Positions 17,122-26,024 of a stretch of DNA of 64,000 nt are shown piece by piece (the stretch's first letter is position 1; every line of letters begins with the position of its first letter). Below the pieces are notes generated by a model, which saw only the letters and a program-made list of their open reading frames with translations, ran no database searches and was not told where the DNA came from. This DNA is from Thalassobius sp. Cn5-15 (GTDB lineage: Bacteria > Pseudomonadota > Alphaproteobacteria > Rhodobacterales > Rhodobacteraceae): the NCBI RefSeq assembly GCF_022347685.1, contig NZ_JAKRGF010000005.1, positions 205,472 through 269,471 of the forward strand. The letters run 5' to 3'. Made by a program: the position numbers and the translations under genes.

Positions 17122-18163
17122 CGTGCGCCTCCCCAGGCAGGGGGGCGTCGGGGCGGATCAGTCCTTCGCTGCGCAGGTCACGCCACAGGGCATCGGGGAT
17201 TTTACGGTCCATCAGGGCGGCGTTTGCCTCTACTTCCTGTGCCGACACCGCACCGGGGATCACCGTTTTTACCGATGGATGGCCCAGTACAAATTGCAGT
17301 GCGGCTGCGATCAGCGGGGTGTCATGGGCCGCACATACAGCCTCGATCCGGCGCACGCGATCCATAATTTCAGGCGGGGCATCAGCGTAGTTGTATTTGG
17401 CGCCCTCAATAGCACCAGTGGCCAGAATGCCGGAATTGTAAGGGCCACCCAGAATGATCCCTACATCCCGCTTTTCACACAGCGGCAGGAAGCTATCGAG
17501 CGCCTCTTGTTCCAGTAGCGTATAGCGGCCGGCCAGCAGGAAGCCGTCGAAGTCGCCCATCGCCAGCAGTTTCTCACAGACCTGCCACTCATTCACACCG
17601 GCACCGATGGCGGCAATGTCGCCGTTGTCGCGCAATTCGGTCAGGGCGCGGTAGCCACCGCCGTCAAACAGCTCGCGTACTTTGGCATCTGATGCCTCTT
17701 GGCTGCCCTGACTGAACACGCAGACATCATGCACCAAAAGAACGTCAATATTGTCCACGCCAAGCCGTTTCAGGCTGGCGTCATAGGATCGCATGACACC
17801 GTCATAGGTGTAATCAAAGACGATGCGTTTCTGTGGCACGTCGACAAAGGCTTCGGATGTGACCTCATGAGGTTCACAGTCCAGCAGCAATCGGCCGATT
17901 TTGGAGGACAGCTGGATATTGTCGCGGCCGAACCGCTGGATGCCCTTGCCAAACCGTTCTTCTGATCGCCCCAAACCATATTGCGGCGCGGTGTCAAAGA
18001 AGCGCACTCCACTATCATAAGCGGCCTGAAGCGCGGCCTGCGCATCCGCCTCTTCGACTTTGCGGTAAAGGTTGCCAAGAGGCGCGCCGCCAAATCCCAG
18101 CTGCGTCAGCGGGACAGGGCGCGAGGTGCGCTGGTTCAGGTGTCGCAGATTAGAAATGGTCAT
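17111..18163 (-). CDS. Aldo/keto reductase, probable L-fucose (D-threo-aldose) dehydrogenase
   Basis: This 350-residue AKR starts with LTQLGFGGAPLGNLYRK. It holds the tetrad Asp/Tyr in FFDTAPQYGLGRSE, Lys in LSSKIGR and His in VLLVHDV. PLIAAALQFVLGHPSVKTVIPG is the usual AKR tail. Members of this subgroup oxidise L-fucose, D-arabinose or L-galactose to the 1,5-lactone with NAD(P). It is the first enzyme gene after the GntR regulator (16 bp gap) and overlaps fucU. Substrate assignment is from operon context. Confidence 0.85.
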   Translation of the reverse strand: MTISNLRHLNQRTSRPVPLTQLGFGGAPLGNLYRKVEEADAQAALQAAYDSGVRFFDTAPQYGLGRSEERFGKGIQRFGRDNIQLSSKIGRLLLDCEPHEVTSEAFVDVPQKRIVFDYTYDGVMRSYDASLKRLGVDNIDVLLVHDVCVFSQGSQEASDAKVRELFDGGGYRALTELRDNGDIAAIGAGVNEWQVCEKLLAMGDFDGFLLAGRYTLLEQEALDSFLPLCEKRDVGIILGGPYNSGILATGAIEGAKYNYADAPPEIMDRVRRIEAVCAAHDTPLIAAALQFVLGHPSVKTVIPGAVSAQEVEANAALMDRKIPDALWRDLRSEGLIRPDAPLPGEAHDAA

Positions 18164-18179
18164 CGGTGCTCTCGTCGTG

Positions 18180-18893
18180 TCAGTTCTTGTTGAAAAGATC
18201 GGGTTTTGCAGCCTGCAAGGCTTCGATGCGGGGTAGCAGCTGGCCTAGGTGGCGGCGCATCTCTGTCTGTGCATCCTCCACGTTGCGGTTGCGGATCGCC
18301 TCGAAGATGCGGCGGTGTTCGTCTAGAGTTTCCGCAACGCGGCCCGGTGTCGGCAACAACAGTAAACGCGCGCGGGTGATTTGCAGCGATACGCTGTGCG
18401 CGATCGCAGGTAAGCGCTGAAAACCGGTCAGTTCCATCAGGATATGGTGGAATTCTTCATCCGCCTGATAGAAGCCGACAACATCATCGTCTTCGACCAG
18501 TAGCTCTTGCAGGCGCATGTTGCGGCTGAGCTTCTTGATCTGCTCATCGGTAATGTCGCGGGTGATCTTGGCCACAGTGGCCAATTCCAGCGCCTCTCGC
18601 AGGAAAACGCCTTCGCGAATCTCGTTCATCGAAAAATGGGACACATGGGTGCCTGATTGCGGCACCACATCGACCAGTCCGTCCTGCGCCAATCGCGCAA
18701 TCGCTTCGGTCACGGGCGCGCGTGATACGCCAAGGTGTTCGCAGATCGGCGCCTTGCGCAGGTTGGTGCCAGGCGGGAAGTCCAGCGCCAGAATAGCTTG
18801 CTTAATTGTCAGGTAGACCCGTTGGGCTAATGACCCGTCGAGTGTGGAAATATCACCGAGAAGAGTCGCGTTAATATCGTTTGTGTCTGTCAT
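18180..18893 (-). CDS. GntR-family regulator (FadR/FCD type) of the fucose locus
   Basis: This 237-residue regulator has an N-terminal winged helix (LAQRVYLTIKQAILALDFPPG, LGVSRAPVTEAIARLAQDG) and a C-terminal FCD ligand domain with metal-binding histidines (EEFHHILMEL, AHSVS). It is the first gene of the catabolic operon and divergent from the dehydratase/transporter operon. A perfect palindrome in the 85-bp divergent gap is its likely operator. Inference: it represses both operons until an L-fucose intermediate such as L-fuconate or 2-keto-3-deoxyfuconate binds. Confidence 0.87.
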   Translation of the reverse strand: MTDTNDINATLLGDISTLDGSLAQRVYLTIKQAILALDFPPGTNLRKAPICEHLGVSRAPVTEAIARLAQDGLVDVVPQSGTHVSHFSMNEIREGVFLREALELATVAKITRDITDEQIKKLSRNMRLQELLVEDDDVVGFYQADEEFHHILMELTGFQRLPAIAHSVSLQITRARLLLLPTPGRVAETLDEHRRIFEAIRNRNVEDAQTEMRRHLGQLLPRIEALQAAKPDLFNKN

Positions 18894-18910
18894 AATTTGA
18901 TGATTATCAT

Positions 18911-18924
18911 ACTAACATGTTAGT
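18911..18924. promoter_or_regulatory. GntR operator, perfect 14-bp palindrome
   Basis: ACTAACATGTTAGT is its own reverse complement and sits 18 bp from the GntR start. Its last base is the first base of a TTGACA at 18924-18929 that can serve as the -35 of the dehydratase operon, so a bound repressor would block that promoter. Confidence 0.75.
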
Positions 18925-18952
18925 TGACAAGCGCTGCGACTCACGATTATGC
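18924..18952 (+). promoter_or_regulatory. Candidate promoter of the dehydratase/ABC operon
   Basis: TTGACA (18924-18929), a 17-bp spacer and TTATGC (18947-18952). If real, it excludes the upstream ATG at 18949 as a start and supports 18979. Confidence 0.5.
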
Positions 18953-18978
18953 AGAAAGCAACAAAGAGCGAGAAAAAG

Positions 18979-20532
18979 ATGCTGAAGCTGGATCAAGCCA
19001 CCAAAAAGAAAGAAGTTGAGGGATCTTTCCTGCAACTTAATCCGCAGGACAATGTTGTGATTGCTCTCGCGGATTTACCTTCCGGCTTTGATCTGAGGCG
19101 TTTTGGCTGCGCCTTGAATGGGGTGGTGCCACGTGGGCACAAGATTGCCGTGACACCGATCAAATCGGGTGAAAACGTGGTGCGCTACGGGCAGATCATC
19201 GGTCAGGCGACCGCTGACATTGCGCCGGGTGACCATGTTCATACCGCAAATCTTGGCATGGGGCAGCATCAACAGGATTATGCGCATGCCAGCGCTGCAG
19301 TCCCGCTGGCGCCGATTGCGGACGGTCGTACGTTCATGGGCTATCACCGTGCAGATGGGCGCGTTGGTACCCGCAACTATGTGGGGATCGTGACCACGGT
19401 GAACTGTTCCGGCTCCGTCGCGCGGTTCATCGCGGAGGCGGCAGAGCGCAGCGGGATTTTGGCACAATTTCCTAATGTCGACGGTGTGGTGCCGATCGTG
19501 CATGGCACTGGCTGCGGCATGTCGTCAGTGAATGAAGGCTATGAGACGCTGTTCCGCACCCTTTCGGGGTATGCGCAGCATCCGAACTTTGGTGGCATCC
19601 TGTTGGTCGGTCTGGGCTGTGAGGTGATGCAGTTGCAGGATCTGGTCGGCGGTCAGCCGATCCGCCCTGATGGCGTGCTGCGCTACATGACCATCCAAAG
19701 CGAAGGCGGCACCCGCCGCACCGTGGAGCGCGGGCTAGAACAGTTGGAGGGCATCCTGAGCGCTGCCAATGCGGCCGAACGTGCACCGGCACCGGTGAGT
19801 GAAATCACTGTGGGCATGCAATGCGGCGGCTCTGACGGCTATTCTGGCATCACCGCCAATCCGGCGCTAGGCTATGCTTCGGACCTGTTGGTGCGACGCG
19901 GTGGAACAACGATCCTGTCGGAAACGTCTGAGATTTACGGCGCTGAACATCTGCTGACGCGGCGGGCCGAACAGGTGGATGTGGGCGAAGAACTGATCGC
20001 GCGGGTGCACTGGTGGGAAGATTACTGCGCCCGCAACGGCGGCGAGATGGACAACAACCCCAGTCCCGGCAACAAGCGCGGCGGGTTGACCACCATTCTT
20101 GAAAAATCACTGGGCGCCGTGGCCAAGGGCGGCACTGCCCCGCTGACTGGTGTCTATAAATTCGGCGAACGGATCGACCGCAAGGGCTTTGTCTTTATGG
20201 ACAGTCCGGGTTTTGATCCCTGTTCGGTGACGGGGCAGGTTGCCTCTGGCGCCAATCTGATCGTGTTTACAACTGGCCGCGGCTCTGTCTCGGGGTATCA
20301 GCCGACGCCCTGTATCAAGGTTGCGACCAATTCGGAAATGTATGCCCGCCTGTCGGAGGACATGGACCTCAATTGCGGCGATATCGTCAGTGACGGCGTT
20401 AGTATTGAGGACAAGGGCGAGGAACTGCTGGAATTGATGATCCGCGTGGCCTCTGGCGAGCGGACCAAAAGTGAGGAGTTGGGATTTGGTGGGGTGGAGT
20501 TTGTGCCCTGGCAAATCGGCGCTGTGATGTAG
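18979..20532 (+). CDS. UxaA-family sugar acid dehydratase, probable L-fuconate dehydratase
   Basis: This 517-residue protein has both halves of the altronate/galactarate dehydratase family. The N-terminal SAF domain (FLQLNPQDNVVIAL to about residue 90) is followed by the large UxaA domain, with GYHRADGRVGTRNYVGI, HGTGCGMS, GLGCEVMQ, MQCGGSDGYSG and a C-terminal NCGDIVSDG. Cysteines at these points bind the metal. No enolase-type L-fuconate dehydratase is present, so this enzyme should perform that step. The frame opens at an ATG at 18949 without a ribosome binding site; 18979 follows an AG-rich stretch. It heads the transporter operon, with 45 bp before the ATPase. Confidence 0.82.
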   Translation: MLKLDQATKKKEVEGSFLQLNPQDNVVIALADLPSGFDLRRFGCALNGVVPRGHKIAVTPIKSGENVVRYGQIIGQATADIAPGDHVHTANLGMGQHQQDYAHASAAVPLAPIADGRTFMGYHRADGRVGTRNYVGIVTTVNCSGSVARFIAEAAERSGILAQFPNVDGVVPIVHGTGCGMSSVNEGYETLFRTLSGYAQHPNFGGILLVGLGCEVMQLQDLVGGQPIRPDGVLRYMTIQSEGGTRRTVERGLEQLEGILSAANAAERAPAPVSEITVGMQCGGSDGYSGITANPALGYASDLLVRRGGTTILSETSEIYGAEHLLTRRAEQVDVGEELIARVHWWEDYCARNGGEMDNNPSPGNKRGGLTTILEKSLGAVAKGGTAPLTGVYKFGERIDRKGFVFMDSPGFDPCSVTGQVASGANLIVFTTGRGSVSGYQPTPCIKVATNSEMYARLSEDMDLNCGDIVSDGVSIEDKGEELLELMIRVASGERTKSEELGFGGVEFVPWQIGAVM

Positions 20533-20577
20533 CGCCTGGCAAAGACAAACGACGATTAGAGATAGAAGGGAGGAGAT

Positions 20578-22104
20578 ATGTCTAAGCTGGTCGAAATGAC
20601 GGGGATTGAGAAGTATTTCCCCGGCGTGCATGCCCTCAAGAGTGTGCAGTTCGATATTGCCCCCGGCGAAGTGCATGCTTTGATGGGGGAAAATGGCGCG
20701 GACAAGTCGACGCTGATGAAAATCCTTTCGGGGATCTATCAGCGCGACGGCGGCACGCTGGTCATTGGCGGGCAGGAGGTGAACCCAACCTCTCCAGGGG
20801 AGGCGCAGGAATTGGGCATCGGGATCATCCATCAGGAGTTGAGCCTGATGAACGATCTTACCGTCGCGCAGAACATATTCATCGGCCGCGAACCGCGCAA
20901 AAGTTTCGGTCGTCTGGATGAGGTGGCGCTGAACACTCGCACGGCAGAGATTTTTGCTTCCATGAACCTGGATCTGGACCCGAAGGTTCTGGTTGGATCG
21001 TTGACCATCGCGAAACAGCAGATGGTAGAGATCGCCAAGGCACTGTCGTTCCGGTCCAATGTGTTGGTCATGGATGAGCCGACCGCGGCGTTGAATGACG
21101 CCGAAATTGCCGAGTTGTTTGCGATCATCCGTCGCTTGAAATCCGAAGGCGTGGGGATTGTCTATATCAGCCACAAGATGGATGAGCTGAAGCAGATCGC
21201 TGACCGCGTTACCGTCATGCGGGACGGCGAATATGTCGGTACCGTTGGCGCGGCGCAGACGCCGATCAGTCGGATCATCGCTATGATGGTCGGGCGCGAG
21301 GTCAACGAGGAACCGCTGGTGGTGCCGGATCTGGGCGACGCAGAGGTGTCGTTGCGGGTCAATGGTCTCAGCCGCGGCAAAGAGATCAGGGACGTCAGCT
21401 TCTCCGTGCAGCGGGGCGAGATTTTGGGCTTTGCCGGCTTGATGGGCGCGGGACGCACAGAGGTGGCGCGCGCTATCTTCGGTGCAGATCGCCGCGATGC
21501 GGGCACAATTGATGTGCACGGTGTGGAGGTTGATATCCAATCCCCAAGTGATGCGGTGGCTGCTGGCATCGGCTATCTGTCAGAGGATCGCAAGCACTTC
21601 GGCCTCGCCACCGGCATGAATGTACGCGACAATATCGCGCTCTCGTCGTTGGATTTGTTTTCATCGCGCCAAGGCGTGCTGAATGAGGACAAGATGGCCG
21701 CGACCGCGCAGGACTTTATCCGACAGCTGGGCATTCGCACACCGTCAGACAGTCAGGAAGTGCGGCTGCTCTCTGGCGGAAACCAGCAAAAGGTCGTCAT
21801 CGCCAAATGGCTGCTGCGCGATTGTGATATCTTGATCTTTGATGAACCCACACGCGGCATTGATGTGGGCGCGAAGTCTGAGATTTACAAACTCCTGGAA
21901 GAGTTGGCAGCAGACGGCAAGACGATCATCGTGATCTCGTCCGAACTGCCCGAAATTATGCGCCTGAGCCACCGCATCGCGGTGATGTGCGAAGGCCGGC
22001 TGACGGGCATCCTGCCCGGCGGCAAAGAAACCACTCAAGAAGACATCATGCAGTTGGCCACCCAAAGAGAGCCGGCCATGCGTGTCGCGGAGACAGCCCA
22101 ATGA
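20578..22104 (+). CDS. Sugar ABC importer ATPase (RbsA type) with altered Walker A
   Basis: This 508-residue double-NBD ATPase belongs to the monosaccharide (CUT2) importers. NBD1 has an unusual Walker [10 protein letters not shown], where residue 42 is Asp (GAC at 20701-20703) in place of the invariant Gly before Lys43. The rest of NBD1 ([27 protein letters not shown]) and NBD2 ([30 protein letters not shown]) are as expected, and NBD2 Walker A is naturally degenerate in this family. The change could disable ATP use or be a sequencing error. Its stop overlaps the permease ATG (ATGA). The substrate is probably L-fucose. Confidence 0.9.
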   Translation: MSKLVEMTGIEKYFPGVHALKSVQFDIAPGEVHALMGENGADKSTLMKILSGIYQRDGGTLVIGGQEVNPTSPGEAQELGIGIIHQELSLMNDLTVAQNIFIGREPRKSFGRLDEVALNTRTAEIFASMNLDLDPKVLVGSLTIAKQQMVEIAKALSFRSNVLVMDEPTAALNDAEIAELFAIIRRLKSEGVGIVYISHKMDELKQIADRVTVMRDGEYVGTVGAAQTPISRIIAMMVGREVNEEPLVVPDLGDAEVSLRVNGLSRGKEIRDVSFSVQRGEILGFAGLMGAGRTEVARAIFGADRRDAGTIDVHGVEVDIQSPSDAVAAGIGYLSEDRKHFGLATGMNVRDNIALSSLDLFSSRQGVLNEDKMAATAQDFIRQLGIRTPSDSQEVRLLSGGNQQKVVIAKWLLRDCDILIFDEPTRGIDVGAKSEIYKLLEELAADGKTIIVISSELPEIMRLSHRIAVMCEGRLTGILPGGKETTQEDIMQLATQREPAMRVAETAQ

Positions 22105-23138
22105 GCACCGTACCTGATGTGAAAGACGTTAAATCGAAGGACGCTGGCGTGACAGAGAAATCCCCACTGACCAACCTGGGCGACAGCGGCGCGTATCAGA
22201 AGCTGTTGGCATTCGCCAGTTTGATCGCGCTGTTGATCGGCTTTTCGATTGCCTCGCCGAACTTCATGCAGACATCGAATATGATCGCTATCCTGCAGGC
22301 CACATCTGTTAACGGTGTGCTGGCGGTTGCGGCAACTTTGGTGATCATCACTGGCGGCATTGATTTGTCGGTTGGCACGCTGATGACCTTTTGCGCGGTG
22401 ATTGCCGGTGTTGTGCTGACCTACATGGGTATGCCCCTGTTGCTGGGGGTTGCGGCGGCGATTGGGGCGGGCGCGCTTTGCGGGCTGGTTTCGGGCACTT
22501 TCGTGGCCAAGATGAAGATCCCGCCATTTATTGCCACACTCGGTATGATGCTGATCCTGAAAGGCCTGTCGCTGGTCATCTCCGGCACGCGCCCGATCTA
22601 TTTCAACGACACGCCCGGTTTCGACCAGATCTCGCGCGGGTCGCTGATTGGCAAGGTGATCCCGTCGCTGCCGATCCCCAATGGCGTGCTGATCCTGTTC
22701 ATCGTGGCCATTGCCGCAGCCTATATCCTGAGCCGTACCGTTCTGGGCCGCTACACCTTTGCACTGGGCTCTAACGAAGAAGCGGTCCGCCTGTCCGGGG
22801 TCAACACCGACGCGTGGAAGATGCGTATCTATGCGCTGGCCGGTGGCATCTGTGGTATCGGCGGCATTTTGATCGCCTCGCGTCTGAACTCGGCGCAGCC
22901 TGCACTGGGCCTGGGCTATGAGCTGGAGGCAATCGCCGCAGTGGTTATCGGCGGCACCTCGCTCTCGGGCGGTCGCGGTACGATCCTTGGCACCATCATT
23001 GGCGCCTTGATTATGGCTGTGTTGACCAACGGGCTGCGCGTTTTGTCGGTGGCGCAGGAATGGCAGACTGTGGTGACCGGCGCGATCATCATTCTGGCCG
23101 TCTACGCTGACATGGTGCGGCGCAAGAAATCGGGGTGA
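22101..23138 (+). CDS. Sugar ABC importer permease (RbsC type)
   Basis: This 345-residue CUT2 permease has a hydrophilic 35-residue N-terminus followed by about nine or ten hydrophobic segments. [24 protein letters not shown] and [14 protein letters not shown] are family signatures, and [12 protein letters not shown] is the cytoplasmic EAA-like loop that contacts the ATPase. The frame runs open upstream to 21987, but the ATG at 22101 overlaps the ATPase stop and matches the usual start. It forms the membrane channel of the predicted L-fucose importer. Confidence 0.9.
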   Translation: MSTVPDVKDVKSKDAGVTEKSPLTNLGDSGAYQKLLAFASLIALLIGFSIASPNFMQTSNMIAILQATSVNGVLAVAATLVIITGGIDLSVGTLMTFCAVIAGVVLTYMGMPLLLGVAAAIGAGALCGLVSGTFVAKMKIPPFIATLGMMLILKGLSLVISGTRPIYFNDTPGFDQISRGSLIGKVIPSLPIPNGVLILFIVAIAAAYILSRTVLGRYTFALGSNEEAVRLSGVNTDAWKMRIYALAGGICGIGGILIASRLNSAQPALGLGYELEAIAAVVIGGTSLSGGRGTILGTIIGALIMAVLTNGLRVLSVAQEWQTVVTGAIIILAVYADMVRRKKSG

Positions 23139-23260
23139 AGCCCGAGGTGGCCCACTGAGCCCAGTTGCGGCCAATTGAACAAGGGCAGGCGCGTCCGTCG
23201 CGCCGCCATACAAACGACCAAGATCTAACCAACGACAAAGACATCAATAGGAGGAGTAAC

Positions 23261-24208
23261 ATGTTTACACGTCGTTTTATTCTGGGGGCGCTGAGTGCTG
23301 CCGCCCTTTCTGTCCCGGCCTCTGTGGCGACTGCGGCGGATGAGCTTTATATCCCGCTGGTTTCCAAAGGATTCCAGCACCAGTTCTGGCAGGCGGTGAA
23401 ATCTGGCGCTGAACAGGCGGCAGAGGAATATGGTGTCCGCATCACCTTTGAGGGGCCGGATAACGAAACCATGGTGGATCGCCAGATCGATATGCTGGCT
23501 GCTGCTCTTGCTAACAAACCGGCAGCCATCGGGTTTGCCGCGCTGGACAGTCAGGCGGCCATTCCGCTGCTGCGTCAGGCCAATGAGGCAGGCATTCCTG
23601 TGATCGCCTTTGACAGCGGCGTCGACAGTGACATCCCGCTGGCGACTGCCACCACCGATAATGCGCTGGCCGCAGGCATGGCGGCTGACAAAATGGCCGA
23701 GCTGATCGGTGGCAAAGGTAAGGTTGCGGTTGTGGCCCACGACCAGACCAGCCGCACCGGCATCGACCGTCGTGATGGTTTCGTGAGCCGCATCGAAGCG
23801 AACTATCCCGGCATTGAAGTGGTGACCGTGCAATACGGTCAGGGCGATCACCTGAAATCCACTGAGGTTACCAAGGCGATCCTGACGGCAAACCCTGACC
23901 TGAATGGCATCTTCGGCACCAACGAAGGGTCTGCCATCGGTGTGGTCAACGGTGTGCAGGAACTGGGCGCCGAAGGTCTGGTGATCATCGGTTACGACAG
24001 CGGCAAGGCGCAACAGGATGCGATCCGCAGTGGCCTGATGGCAGGTGCGATCACTCAAAACCCTGTCGGCATCGGTTATGAAACCGTGAAGGCGGCTGTG
24101 ATGGCGCAGAAGGGTGAGGCGGTACCAGCCTTGATCGACACTGGCTTCTACTACTATGACGCCAGCAACATCGACGACCCCAAAGTTGCGGCCGTCCTTT
24201 ACGACTAA
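23261..24208 (+). CDS. Sugar ABC importer periplasmic binding protein
   Basis: This 315-residue CUT2 solute-binding protein has a signal peptide (MFTRRFILGALSAAALS, cleavage after VATA near residue 26). The ribose-binding-like core includes YIPLVSKGFQHQFWQAVKSG, DRQIDMLAAAL, VVAHDQTSRTGIDRRDGF, GTNEGSAIGVVNG and IGYDSGKAQQDAI. A twin Arg precedes the core, but a full Tat motif is not present. AGGAGGAG is eight bases before the ATG. It lies 122 bp after the permease and ends in a strong terminator. The ligand is inferred as L-fucose or a related 6-deoxysugar. Confidence 0.9.
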   Translation: MFTRRFILGALSAAALSVPASVATAADELYIPLVSKGFQHQFWQAVKSGAEQAAEEYGVRITFEGPDNETMVDRQIDMLAAALANKPAAIGFAALDSQAAIPLLRQANEAGIPVIAFDSGVDSDIPLATATTDNALAAGMAADKMAELIGGKGKVAVVAHDQTSRTGIDRRDGFVSRIEANYPGIEVVTVQYGQGDHLKSTEVTKAILTANPDLNGIFGTNEGSAIGVVNGVQELGAEGLVIIGYDSGKAQQDAIRSGLMAGAITQNPVGIGYETVKAAVMAQKGEAVPALIDTGFYYYDASNIDDPKVAAVLYD

Positions 24209-24227
24209 GCCTCCCTAAGGCAGAACT

Positions 24228-24254
24228 GGCCCGCCATCTGGCGGGCCTTTTTTT
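24228..24254 (+). terminator. Terminator of the sugar importer operon
   Basis: A perfect 8-bp GC stem (24228-24235 with 24240-24247) has a 4-base loop and is followed by seven Ts. Confidence 0.93.
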
Positions 24255-24606
24255 GTTTCGAGACTTATTTTTATCGCCCGGCGCGTTGATATTTTGAATA
24301 CGAAGAAATTTTACATATGAAGTATCATCGGCCCATGCGGGGCAGATGATACGTGCTGCGACTTTGGCCAAAGAGGGCTTTGGGTGTGTCAGCCGCTGCG
24401 GTCTCACGACAGTGGGTCACCTATTCTTGACAGAATTAATGGGTTAATGCTACTCGTCAGACAGCCGCCTGGGGGACAGAGCGTTCGATACGCATTTCGC
24501 TTTTGCGACAGGTAAGCCAACACATCATCCGCAGGATCTTTTTGTCGCGCGCCGTATGCCGGTGCGCGGGACAGTCTGCGTGGTTTACCAGCAGTGGGGA
24601 TTCATC
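24255..24606 (+). other. Leader/promoter region of the exb-tonB operon
   Basis: No gene is convincing in this 352-bp gap. It holds a long imperfect hairpin at 24322-24352, with arms GTATCATC and GATGATAC plus an inner GCCC/GGGC stem. It also has a TTGACA at 24427-24432 followed 18 bp later by a weak TACTCG, with the inverted repeat ATTAA-TGGG-TTAAT (24435-24448) inside the spacer. The latter could be a repressor site. I see no clear Irr or RirA consensus. Confidence 0.5.
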
Positions 24607-25638
24607 ATGTCTGATATCACCTTCGTTCGCTCCAGTATTGGATCTTTGGCCCTGACAGCATTGCTTGTGACGCCCTCGCTTGGCTTTGGGCAAGAGGCGG
24701 CAACAACCGTAGCCCCTGATGCGACGGCGGCGCCAATGGTGGCAGATCAGTCTGCCGCGCCCGCCATTCCGATGATGGTCGCACCCGAGATCGCCGCGCC
24801 CGCGCTGGATGCCCCCACAAGCGCTGACGCAGCTGCCGTGACCCGCATAGACAACACACCAAATACCGTGACAGCCGCGCCGACGACAGCCGCAGAAATC
24901 GCCGTGTCTGACGTTGACGCTGACGGTGCGGACGTCGCGCCCAAGGTGCCGATGGATGCGATGAATTCAGCGTTGAAATTCCTTAACGATGGTGGCCCCT
25001 CGATTTGGGCCATTGCGGCTCTGTCGGTGCTGACATTGGCGTTGATCTTGTGGAAGATCTGGCGGTTCGTCCTGCTGGGCGCATGGTCTAAAGGGCGCGC
25101 CTACAAGGCGGTTGCCGCCTTTGAAGCAGGCGATGCAACTGCCGCTCAGGCGATTGTGGATGGGCGCGTCGGCCTGCGCTCGCGCGTTGTGGCGGCTGCG
25201 ATCGCGGCGCGCCTGAATCGCACAGATGAGGCCGCCCGTGAAGAAACCGGCCGCATCGCCAAACAGCGTCTGGCCGAAGCCAGCACTGGCCTGCGCGCGC
25301 TGGAACTGATCGCAACCATCGCGCCGCTCCTCGGTCTGCTGGGAACGGTTCTGGGTATGATCGCCGCATTTCAGGCGCTGCAGGACAGTGGCAGCCGCGC
25401 CGATCCTTCGATGCTGGCCGGTGGTATCTGGGAGGCGCTTTTGACCACTGCCGCAGGTATGGCGGTGGCGATCCCTGCCTCTGCAGCGTTGACATGGTTT
25501 GAGGCGGTGGTTGACCGCCTGCGCCGCGACAGCGAAGACATGTGCGCTCGTGTATTCGTGGTGCCGATGGCAAATGCATCCGAAGCTGCGGCTCTTCAGA
25601 TCAACGCCGCCCCAATCAAGAGCCTTGCAGCGGAGTAA
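24607..25638 (+). CDS. exbB: ExbB/TolQ/MotA-family proton channel protein
   Basis: This 343-residue inner-membrane protein forms the ExbB pentamer that converts proton-motive force into movement of TonB. It has a signal peptide (cut near FGQ at residue 29), about 90 residues of Ala/Pro/Asp-rich periplasmic linker, then three membrane segments at about residues 133-155, 238-260 and 280-300. LELIATIAPLLGLLGTVLGMI is the conserved channel motif. The long N-terminal extension is longer than in E. coli ExbB but common in alphaproteobacteria. The ATG at 24607 follows GGGGA. The exbD gene starts four bases after the stop. Confidence 0.88.
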   Translation: MSDITFVRSSIGSLALTALLVTPSLGFGQEAATTVAPDATAAPMVADQSAAPAIPMMVAPEIAAPALDAPTSADAAAVTRIDNTPNTVTAAPTTAAEIAVSDVDADGADVAPKVPMDAMNSALKFLNDGGPSIWAIAALSVLTLALILWKIWRFVLLGAWSKGRAYKAVAAFEAGDATAAQAIVDGRVGLRSRVVAAAIAARLNRTDEAAREETGRIAKQRLAEASTGLRALELIATIAPLLGLLGTVLGMIAAFQALQDSGSRADPSMLAGGIWEALLTTAAGMAVAIPASAALTWFEAVVDRLRRDSEDMCARVFVVPMANASEAAALQINAAPIKSLAAE

Positions 25639-25642
25639 GAGC

Positions 25643-26020
25643 ATGGATCTGGGGCTGAGGTCAAAACCAAGGCGCAAGCCATCGCTGACGCCGATGATCG
25701 ACGTGGTTTTCCTGTTGCTGGTGTTCTTCATGCTGGCGTCGCGCTTTGGTATGCCACAAGTGATCGAAATGCCGATGGCCTCTGGTGGTGGAGTGCCGTC
25801 TGGCGCACCTAAACTGGTAGATATCCTGCCCCAAGGCGTGCGCCTTAACGGGATTGATATGCCGTTGGAAACCGTGGTGCGGGATCTGCAGGTGCTGGTG
25901 GAAACGCCGCAGGATGTCATCGTGCTGCGCAGTCAGGAAGAGGCATCAGTACAGCAGGTGGTGCGGATTTCTGACGCACTGAAAGCCGCCGGGTTCACCG
26001 CGCTGGTTCTGGTGGAGTGA
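25643..26020 (+). CDS. exbD: ExbD, first copy, with the essential Asp
   Basis: This 125-residue protein has a cytoplasmic basic start, one membrane helix (PMIDVVFLLLVFFMLASRF) and a periplasmic TolR/ExbD domain. Asp20 (GAC at 25700-25702) is at the position of the protonatable aspartate of E. coli ExbD. The domain ends in VVRISDALKAAGFTALVLVE. It lies four bases after exbB and is followed after four bases by a second, different exbD. The frame extends upstream to 25499 inside exbB; the ATG at 25643 gives the expected short N-terminus. Confidence 0.88.
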   Translation: MDLGLRSKPRRKPSLTPMIDVVFLLLVFFMLASRFGMPQVIEMPMASGGGVPSGAPKLVDILPQGVRLNGIDMPLETVVRDLQVLVETPQDVIVLRSQEEASVQQVVRISDALKAAGFTALVLVE

Positions 26021-26024
26021 GACG

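Noticed and set aside
20107..21540. 477-codon minus-strand frame opposite the dehydratase and ATPase
   Set aside because: It spans parts of two clear genes on the other strand and has no motif.
24316..24348. Possible leader peptide of ten codons (ATG to TGA) overlapping the hairpin upstream of exbB
   Set aside because: There is no ribosome binding site before the ATG and no attenuator stem-switch downstream.
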